64,000 nucleotides of DNA from Asterella californica. Taxonomy: Eukaryota; Streptophyta; Marchantiopsida; Marchantiales; Aytoniaceae. The stretch spans positions 16,958,001 through 17,022,000 of the forward strand of contig JAYKYS010000004.1 in assembly GCA_036924285.1 (NCBI GenBank), given 5' to 3'. Made by a program: the position numbers and the translations under genes. Of this stretch, positions 56,417-64,000 are shown piece after piece. Position 1 is the first letter of the stretch. Every line of letters begins with the position of its first letter. The notes beneath the pieces were generated by a model. The model did not search any database. It saw nothing but the letters and a program-made list of their open reading frames with translations, and had not been told where the DNA came from.

Positions 56417-58759
56417 CTACTCTGATTGCTCGGTGGCAATCTCCACATGATCTGCTCCTACCGGAGCTACTACCTCGACTTCTGATGGGCTGGGAAGCCC
56501 TGCACTTACCTCGGGTACCACTGAGGTAGCTTCCCTCTCCTCGCTCTTCGCTGGCCCTGTTGTTTCTACGGCTGCGTCTTCCTCGGCTTCGACTTCGGAA
56601 GACAGAATGGTCTTCTGGGAAGACGAGTCGAATGGTGCGTCTTCGGTCTTCTGAGGCACAGATGCAGTACTAGGGACCATGGCGACCTCATAGGGGTCCG
56701 GGGAAGTCGCTTCCTCCACGCGGAATACCTGGGAAGACGGCTCGTCTTCCTGTCTTCCAGAAGACATCATGTCTTCCGGGGCATCTTCTGGAGTCTTCTC
56801 GTCTTCCAACACTGTCACCACCAAGTGAACAGCGAGATCGAACTCCTCCTTCTCCATTCCGGACCCAGTCGAGGGTGCTGGGGCTTGGGAAGATGCGGTT
56901 GCAGGTGTCGGAAGTGAGGGAAGACCATAAAGTGTCTTCACTCCTTCTATCTGTCTATCCAGGTACCTGAACATGCTATCTCTGCATTCCACCAACCTCG
57001 TCTTGGACCCGCTGTCCCATTCCCTACCTAAGGTAAGTAACTTCTTACCCGCGGTGAAGTTGAACTTCTTCTGAAGCGCTTCTACCGACTGAGCTAGCAT
57101 CTTCTGCGCACGAGCCTCCGCTGCTTCCCTCTGCGTCTTCTCCACTGCAGCTCGCGCTTCTGCGGCTTCTCGCTGCATCTTCCAAGTGGTCTGCTCTTCT
57201 GCGAGAGCAGTGATCTTCTCCCGCACTCGGAGAACTTCCTGATCGCGCTGCTGTACTCGCGCCTACAACTCCTGGTTGCTCTTCCGAAGTTGCATCGACT
57301 CCTTGGCAGAAGCGGCTGCTTCCGCCTTGTACCTGGCTGCAAGCTTCTCCGTGGTGCGGAGACTAGCTTCCAGCGACTCCGTCTTCTGCTGGCTGTCTTC
57401 CTGTCGCAGCAAGGTGCGCAGGCCGAATCCAGGCTGTAAGGGCTTCTCTTGTGCCCTCGCTCTCCTCTCCAGCAACTCCATAGCGGGCTGGATCTCCTTC
57501 TGGAAGTAGGCACTGAACTCCTCCAGTCGTCTTCCTGCGGAAGACAAGTTCATCCCCACCACTCGCTCGGAGGTGTCGACCTTGTCTTCTAGAGGCAAGG
57601 AAGCCTCTTCCACCACTACGGCCTTCATCTTCTGCGCACGAGAAGAAGCTACTCTTCTCATCTTCCGGGGTGGAAGACTCCTCGTGGCAAGAGCGGCTCT
57701 CCTCTTTGCGCTTCCTCGCATCGCAGTAGGAGCGCCCATCCATCCTTCGTCTTCTGGAGTCTTCGGAAGACTCCCAGGTGTTACAGAAGCTGTCTTTTGC
57801 TCCGATCGGGTACTCAGCAAGTCTTCCTCCGAGTCCGACTTCGATCCTGAATGAATGAGGGAGATGGGTGTCCTCGGTACACTTCTGTAACCCATCTTCC
57901 TCACTGGCGTGACGTCTTCCGACCCACTAGACTCGTCTTCCCTCACCAGAAGCGTCTTCTGGTGAGAGCCGGGTCTCAGCTGTGGCATCAGAGTGAGAGG
58001 GGGCGTTACTGCTACCTCTCGGTCATCGTCTTCCGAGGTCTCTTCCTTCACCTCCTGTCGCTCCGTTGGCCCATACACTGCCAGCTGATCTTCCCTAAGA
58101 TCCCCCATGGCTACATACAAGTAGCAGAAGAAGGGCGTCAGATGTCCTCCCGCCGGGGTACCCAAGTATGCTAGCTCCGTCTGTACATAGTTGTGGATGT
58201 ACGCGTCTCAGTAGATTGACACTCTGTCATCCCACACTGATTCCAGGAACTCCACGTCCTGATCTCCTAAGTACCTTGTCTTCTGCGCTTTTCCCTTGGG
58301 GAAAAGATGCAGAAACAACTTCGCCAGAAGTCGCTTCTTCGGCTCCCGGTAAGACTCTATCTTCCAACCATTCCTCCCCTGCCTGTCTTCCACGAAAAGG
58401 CAGGTGGTACTCCCAGGCACATGCCATGAACTCACAATCCTAGGCAAGATCTTCTTCTCGTACCAATATCCTCGGTTCTCGGTCTCAGACCTGTGAAACG
58501 CCTTACGCCACCAGTCTTCAATCCAGGAAGACGGTCTTCCTCGAGCTACTCCTGCCTTCGCAGGTACACTGTTACGTGGTGGTAACGCGGCCCACACCTC
58601 CTCCAGAAGCCCTTGATCTGCGAGGTTCCAATCCCACAGGAAGAAGTCGAGACCCAACTCCTTGAGGAAAGGAGTGGTCTCGGCCAATTCTGCCGTGGGT
58701 AACACCAAGCCTCGCGGATGCATCGACATACCTGGAAGATCTGTTGCACTAAACCACAA
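56417..58759 (-). pseudogene. Large ORF of F, ~780 codons with two stops, unknown function
   Basis: A single register runs from 58759 to 56417 and is broken only by TGA at 58210-58208 and TAG at 57265-57263. Residues 1-183: a Trp-rich globular part (LGLDFFLWDWNLAD, IEDWWRKAFHRSE, YWYEKKILPRIVSSWHVPGS). Residues ~185-215: QTELAYLGTPAGGHLTPFF. Then an acidic, Ser/Pro-rich linker. Residues ~440-560 form a coiled coil (REKITALAEEQTTWKMQREA). The C-terminal ~200 residues are rich in Glu, Ser and Pro. The codon at 58759 is TTG, so the true start is upstream or in another exon. No known family was recognised with confidence; a retroelement Gag-like or plant-mobile-type protein is a guess. Confidence 0.6.
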
Positions 58760-60650
58760 GCACCTACTATGAGCTGAAGGCTCAGTTCTTCCCGAGTGCC
58801 CACAGTCTAGCTTCTACTTCTCAGAAGACGAAACTAGTCTTCCAGAAGACTGCTACTCCGTCTTCCGGGATTCTAACAGTACTTCCTAGATAGCTCTCGT
58901 CTTCCGAGCTATATCTAAACAATCCTATCTAAGCAAGGCCTCGCATGGATTACCAAGAAGACAACCCACCTTGCATTACATCCTACTTCCTATCAGAAGA
59001 TACAAGATATGCGAGAAGTAGAGTATGAGAAAGGTTCAGAAGATGGTTGCGGGCTCCTGCGGTGATAGTGGCCTCTGGGAAGATACTTGGGACAGCTTCC
59101 GATTCAATGTCTTTCTCGGAAGACTTCTCGAAGTCAGACTTCCCTTCACTGGTCTCACCTGTCTTCGTCTTCCTACACGCAATCTATCCTCACTACAGAC
59201 TCAAGACAACTGCACTCTGTTCTTTTGACTTCTCACCTCTCATACGCACTCAGAAGAAGCTTGCTGCATGATGGGAAGACATGACCCTCGACCATTCCCT
59301 CCAGATTCTGCCAGCAAGACTTCTCACAACTCTCTTCTAAGTTCGGGAAGAAGAAGGAACGGCTGCTATGGATCGGACAGGAGAGATCCGAATGGACCTT
59401 CGCGTCTTCTCGCTCATTTTGCCAGCCTTCCAGTCTTCTAGTCTCTCTATGAAGATGGGGAGTTGAGAAGCTTGGAAGACCGGGAGGCACAGGCCTAGTT
59501 CCCGACTTCCAACTTCTCGAATTAACACAACAACTCACCACTCCACTCAGGATTCGTACCAAGCCTCTCTAAACACAAAAGCAAAGCAAATCCACTCTTG
59601 ATACGAATTGTGTTCAGTCGACTTCCGAAGACAGTCTTCCGAAGACGGTCTTCCGAAGACAGTCAAGTTCAAGAAGCGTCTTCCGAAGATGTTCCCATCT
59701 TCCGAATCGTCTTCTGTTCCAAGTTTCGGGGATAGAGAGGTAGGGGGGTAAGGAAATTGATAGTTGGGGTCTCCAATTTGAGGGCTAGGAGTAGGGAAGC
59801 TCGAATTGAGCTCGGGAAGAAGCAAGGAGATGTCTCGACAGAAATTGGGCAGCGCTTCCGCGCCCAATGTCTCAATAGAAAGAATGGGGGTGGGGTAATC
59901 GATCAGGCTGCCTGCACACAATCAAGGAAGCGCGGGGAGTACCAAGAAAAGACGAGAAGAAGTGGGAGGGGAAAAGAACAGGGGGAAGAACCTCTACAGT
60001 CTTCTTTGGCTCCCCGAGTTGCCTTCGACCTCCGTGCGCTTCTGGCTCTTGTCCTAGCTTCCAATGCGACTCCACACGACTACGCCTGCTGTCAATTTCG
60101 GTCCACACCTCGATTCCACCTCTGCTTCTACTCGCCACTCTTCACTGTCAGCTTCTCGGAAGCTCCACAGAAACGCCTTCGCTTTCTCTGCTGTTTGTGC
60201 TCCCGCAATTCGATCTCACCCTTCGCCTAGCTGCCAACTTACTCTCTCCTACCTCGATGTCTCACTTGATTCCTCTCTCAATGCTAGCTCGCGAAGCTCA
60301 CTCTCTCAATTGATCTTCTTCAGGCGCGCTATGCTACGGGAAGTTGGAAGGTGCCTAATGTGCTTCCTCACGCATCTTCCCCGCAGATTAGGGGTTCTCG
60401 TCCTTGGTGTCTTCCTGACCTACCTACCTATTCGATGCGTTCCAGTAGGTACACCTACTGTCTTACCCGAAAACTCGTGGTTGGTCCTTCGCGGTCGCTG
60501 TCTTCTGGAAGATAGGTGTCTTCCGCCGTCTTCTCGTCTTCTGAAGACGCAACTGAGAAGACGATCTTCCGAAGACGGTCGTCTTCTGAAGAAGTCAACT
60601 TCTTATTACAAACAGCTCTTAAGATCATCTTCCTGTTAAGGAAGACGTAA
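58760..60650. other. F, part upstream of the ORF
   Basis: Short frames only. Three 14-bp units CTTCCGAAGAC(A/G)GT lie at 59622-59663, and another cluster of TCTTC/GAAGA words is at 60490-60600. If F is an LTR element, its 5' LTR and leader would lie here. Confidence 0.45.
59622..59663. repeat. 14-bp tandem repeat, three units
   Basis: CTTCCGAAGACAGT, CTTCCGAAGACGGT and CTTCCGAAGACAGT follow one another without gaps. Each contains the near-palindrome TCTTCCGAAGA across unit borders. Confidence 0.93.
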
Positions 60651-60735
60651 CCTTAAGTAACAACGCTTCTTCAGTTATACAAACAAGTCATTATTCTTAA
60701 AAATTTCAAAAATTCGTGCATCCTGTAATTTGTGG

Positions 60736-61138
60736 GCACCACACCTCTGAGCGTCGGTTCTCGTGCAGCTTGCTCCATCTTCTGATTGTAATCGAGTGGT
60801 AAAGGCAAAGCCACTGGTTTGACTTTCTTCGCCACTGATTTGTACTTGGTCTCCACATACACCTCTTGTCGATCTATAAACTTATCAATTACATCATAAA
60901 GCTCCTTGGAGCTCACTCTCACCACTCTATCTACATCATCTATAGAACTTTCTACTATAGATTTCAACTCCCCTATAGTATCTACCAAATACTGCTCTTC
61001 AAACACTCCAGATATATATTCATCTCCTGCTAACTCTCCACTGTCCCACAAAGACTGCTGTACACACTTCACATGTTGCCTCTCAAACCTCTTCAAATTC
61101 TCAACCTTCCTATAACACACTGACCCACATGATGTCAA
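60736..61138 (-). pseudogene. Element B, region between protease and RT, right of F
   Basis: Encodes KVENLKRFERQHVK, ISGVFEEQYLVDTIGELKSI, VYVETKYKSVAKKVKPVALP and AAREPTLRG, as at 46300-46690 in A. At ~60735 the sequence leaves the B pattern where F begins. Confidence 0.75.
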
Positions 61139-61197
61139 TCCTAAGAAGCTAGTGGATAAAGCTTCCTGCTCTACTGGATCAGGCGAGAATCCTATCT

Positions 61198-61746
61198 CTA
61201 CTGTACCGTTGAAGTCTCGCTCTTCAATGGTACTCTGCCAAAACCCCTAGACTCTCTAAACTCTTGAGTAATCTTAGGTAGTGGACGGTCTCTCAAGCTA
61301 TCACGATTCCTCTCATGTTCTGCAGCAACGGTCAAAAATTGAACAACTCTTTTGCCATCTCTACTACGTATCCTAGCATAAGCTGAACCATCATCCATAA
61401 CTCGTGTCTCCATTCTAACAGCAGTAATGTAAGGCTGCCCTAGAATGATAGGATAGGTTGACATGTCTTGCACAAAGAAATTCTGAACATCACTGATGTC
61501 ACCCACAGTTACCTTGATGTTGGGGCATGCACCATAGAGTTCTCACCGCTGGTTGTTGGCAGCACGGATAAGCCACCCATGGTCGGTGTCTATGGGCCAC
61601 CTTCCACGCTTGTACAGCTCCTTAGACATCAGATTAATCTCTGAGTCGTGATCAATCAATGCCACCACAGGTTCCTCCAGATCTCCCAACTTCACCAAGG
61701 TCTCTGTGGTTGCTCTTGCCCAATGGTTGTGAGAGTAATGGCTCTT
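61198..61746 (-). pseudogene. Element B protease
   Basis: Encodes SHYSHNHWARATTETLVKLG, ALIDHDSEINLMSKELYKRG, DHGWLIRAANNQR, FFVQDMSTYPIILGQPYITA and LPKITQEF. The motif is D-H-D-S-E (D-H-G-S-E in A). A TGA at about 61542 follows NNQR. It is preceded by a TAG at 61749-61747 at the gag end. Confidence 0.82.
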
Positions 61747-63572
61747 CTATGATGCCTCCACCTCATCTTCAAACCTCACGTGCTGATACGAACTCCCCTC
61801 TGATATTTGAGAGCAGTAACAAGCAATCTCATCTTCCTCATCCTCCGACAGTTTGGTTCCTAGAGCGTTAAGCGTAGCTGCTTCACCCAAAATCTGACGT
61901 TTCCTCTTGATGATATCTATAATAACCTCATGGAACTCACGCTTTGCAATCCCAAGAATCTCACCCAAAGTAAACTCAACTTTCCCATTCAAGATACGGT
62001 TCTCTAACACCTGCTTCAAGTCTGTAGCAATCTCAATGTCAGACTGAAGTTTGTATGCAGGCATCTTACCCTTCTCCTTGCTTCTCTCCTTCTCCTTTGG
62101 TGTTGTAGATGGTAGATCCTCCATAGTCTCCTCCCGAGTAGGTGTTGTCTCCTGCCTTGCATCTGGTCTAGCCCTTTCACTCCTTGTAGCAGGTCGTTTG
62201 GCTGTAGAAGCCTCACCTGCATCCTCCCTCCTGCGTTTTTCTTGTAGTAGAGCTTCATGCTGACTTCTTGCAACATAAGCATGCACTGACATAGTATCCA
62301 CAGGGTCATTCCATCCTGTAGTTTCTCTAATTGAGTTGCCAACCCTTCGTAGCACATCCTTGTCTAGCTCTGTTCTAGCTACGGACCGCACTACATCTGA
62401 CCACAACCCAGTAGTCCCTTTCTCTCTCTCCATTTCCACTTTCACTCCACACGTAGCAGCATTCACAAGAGAAACAGCATGTGATGCTGATATCTCATTC
62501 ACAAGTCTCTTCATACCACCCTTGCCAAAGTTGGTTCCCAACATCATCCCAGTCTCTCTCAAATGGATCTTACCATCTTTGAAGAAGATAAGATCCTTCC
62601 TCAATGCATCTGAAAACTCTCCACAATCTCTTCTTACATGGTCTAAGCTATCACACCATATACAACGATGAACAAAGTCTTCTCTCATCTGAGGTCTTTG
62701 CATAGCAGGCTGTACATTCTGCTCCTTCTCTTCTAACCTAGTGAGCTTAAGCTTAAGCTCCTTCATACCCTTAATCAACTCATCAAGCGGTGAGTCTTCC
62801 TCTCTAGCAATTACCAAAGCAGGCTTAGTAGGCAACTGCTTGACAGGAATTATCAGAGGTGCTGCTTCACTTACCACCACCTTGTCCCTTCTTCTCTGTC
62901 TCTTGGTCAGCAAAGAAACAGTCTCTTCAACCTCCTTTCAATCAGTCTTCAATCCTCTCTCCTCACTCTTGTCTTCCAGCAACAGCTCAAGCTTCTCCTG
63001 AATAGTCACGTCCGCTGCTTGTAGGAAAAGCTCGGTCTTCTCAACCTCTAGTGTAAGCTTCTCTGTCCTAGAAAGCTGAGCATATTGACGATCAAACTCC
63101 CTTAACAACTCATTTACAGACAAACCTTTGTTAGGCTTAACCACCCACTCCAAGAACGTTCTCTTGGTCACCCTCTCTGAATCTTCAGTGTAGTACTCCT
63201 CCTTCAAAGCTCCTCCTTCAAAGCTCTCTCAACTCTGTCCTTGCTGCTGCTTGAGCTCCTTCACACGCCCACGAATCTCAGGGACAACAGCAAGTTCAAA
63301 GTTCTCCACCATCTCTTTCTCATGTACCTTATTCACCTCCATCTCCCTAGCATAGTACCGCACGTACTTGGAAATATCTGTCCCCTTGAACTGATCCATC
63401 TGATGCACCACAGATTGCAACGCCTTGGTTGCTAACACCTCCTTCCTCTCTGTGCCTGCTGCTGCTGCATAAACATGGAAAAAGCTTGGAACATCTTCAT
63501 CGTAGCAGCATCAAACTGAATAGGTTGCTGAGCAACAGCAGCACCTCCACTTGATGATCCTTGGTTGGCCAT
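61747..63572 (-). pseudogene. Element B gag
   Basis: Starts MANQGSSSGGAAVAQQPIQF (ATG at 63572) and shifts frame near 63455 after a Gln run. It continues SVVHQMDQFKGTDISKYVRY, then a Trp-to-TGA stop (63231-63229) and a 14-bp duplication (63196-63223) that moves the frame again. Next are RTFLEWVVKPNKGLSVNELL, a Trp-to-TGA stop at ~62938, and a long open part (62913-61747) with LIKGMKELKLKLTRLEEKEQ, the intact knuckle CIWCDSLDHVRRDC and VEFTLGEILGIAKREFHEVI. Gag would assemble the particle and bind RNA. Confidence 0.88.
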
Positions 63573-63619
63573 GATATCTGATCCTGTAACACTCTCAAGA
63601 AAACTCCCACCCTAGGTGT

Positions 63620-63639
63620 TTCACGTCGAGTTCACCAAA
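63620..63639 (-). promoter_or_regulatory. Primer-binding site region of B
   Basis: On the minus strand TGGTGAACTCGACGTGAAAC begins about 12 bases after the LTR end. D has nearly the same sequence at the same place. The matching tRNA was not identified. Confidence 0.5.
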
Positions 63640-63649
63640 AAAGAGAGTA

Positions 63650-64000
63650 TGTCGGAGTGTGATCCGTCTACCTAGGAAAGCGCCGGGCTTCTGGCTGTGG
63701 TTGTTTACTCAAGAGGTTGGCTTTCAGGTCACAACAGGAGCTATAAACACTCACACAGGAGTGTAGGATCCTCTGATATGCTCAAAAAGCGAAATTTAGG
63801 TCTCACTGGTAGTAATAAGCTTAAGCGGTGAACTTTGACACTCAAAGAGAGGAAAACTATGAAGGTTTAGACTTCTAAACTTCCCCTACATGTAAATGAG
63901 GCACTACTGAACACACACACGAAGTTTCAGCCTGAGATTGAATTCTAGCACCGAGATGTTGACAGAAAAGTTCTGAATAAGAGAATTATGGCAATTTCTG
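63650..64000 (-). repeat. Element B 5' LTR, cut by the window end
   Basis: Starts (plus orientation) TGTCGGAGTGTGATCCGTC and follows 37025-37375 closely to the last base of the window. The rest lies outside. Confidence 0.93.

Larger units (their letters stand above)
54830..60735 (-). mobile_element. RT-less insertion F in element B
   Basis: B coding sequence stops near 60735 (EPTLRGVVPTNYR) and resumes near 54830, so ~5.9 kb is foreign. It holds one long minus-strand ORF (58759-56417) and no polymerase, integrase or protease motif. Hexamers GAAGAC/GTCTTC are extraordinarily frequent throughout. The left border contains TATCGTTCCCACAGAGGATT. Neither LTRs nor a target duplication could be matched by eye, so the class is open. 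The coiled-coil domain links it to element E. Confidence 0.65.
37025..64000 (-). mobile_element. Ty3/gypsy element B, interrupted by A and F
   Basis: B is spread over the window in this minus-strand order: 5' LTR (64000 and beyond to 63650), gag and protease (63572-61198), start of RT (61138-~60735), insertion F, rest of RT and RNase H (~54830-53103), insertion A, integrase (39778-38400), purine tract, 3' LTR (38396-37025). Joining 53103 to 39778 across A restores an unbroken coding path (WLDLG then RYLSSLER). The outer end lies beyond the window. Confidence 0.9.

Noticed and set aside
59622..59663. Short regular repeats in F as a CRISPR-like array.
   Set aside because: There are no spacers, the units are contiguous 14-mers, and the context is a eukaryotic retroelement.

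Overview
This is nuclear DNA from a land plant, most likely a seed-free plant such as a bryophyte. The evidence is a plant-type KIN17 gene, an HMG-box gene with GT-AG introns, a plant-type protein O-fucosyltransferase pseudogene, and Ty1/copia and Ty3/gypsy LTR retrotransposons. No lineage-diagnostic gene is complete enough to name a species. No rRNA gene, intact tRNA or CRISPR array was seen.

Layout. From 1 to 8.1 kb the DNA is AT-rich and non-coding, with many short foldback repeats. From 8.1 to 13 kb two genes lie on the minus strand: a multi-exon gene for an HMG-box protein with a long acidic repeat region (exons between 11020 and 8147), and an intact single-exon KIN17 gene (12975-11749). 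From 13 to 22.4 kb there are no recognisable genes, only dispersed repeats, tandem duplications and perfect hairpins. At 22.46-23.14 kb a broken O-fucosyltransferase copy abuts an internally deleted Ty1/copia element (23145-25850). From 25.9 to 31 kb the DNA is mostly featureless, with three foldbacks and a gypsy protease fragment. At 31.7-33.9 kb lies the 5' part of a retroelement (LTR, tRNA-Asp-like primer site, coiled-coil ORF remnant), here called E.

From 34 kb to the right edge the window is a nest of LTR retrotransposons. Element D (minus) is cut in its LTR by element B (minus, 37025 to beyond 64000). B is cut by element A (plus, 39779-53102, flanked by GCGC; removing A restores the B reading frame exactly) and by F (about 54.8-60.7 kb), an RT-less block with a ~780-codon ORF and an extreme excess of GAAGAC/GTCTTC. 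A carries a solo B-type LTR (42047-43326, flanks CCGT) and a 2,024-bp insertion C (50932-52955, flanks ACGC). A is also a three-LTR tandem structure with an 8,888-bp period. A, B and D are related Ty3-type elements with a CCHC knuckle, a DHGSE-like protease box, a FLDD reverse-transcriptase box, RNase H, an HHCC/DDE integrase and a GPY/F-like tail.

All elements read here are defective. Most of their in-frame stops can be explained as C-to-T changes (TGG to TAG/TGA, CGA to TGA, CAA to TAA), as expected for long-methylated DNA. The candidates most worth follow-up are the F/E non-autonomous family, the structured tRNA-like segment in the A LTR, the foldback repeat family of the first 16 kb, and the miRNA-like foldback at 29249-29337.
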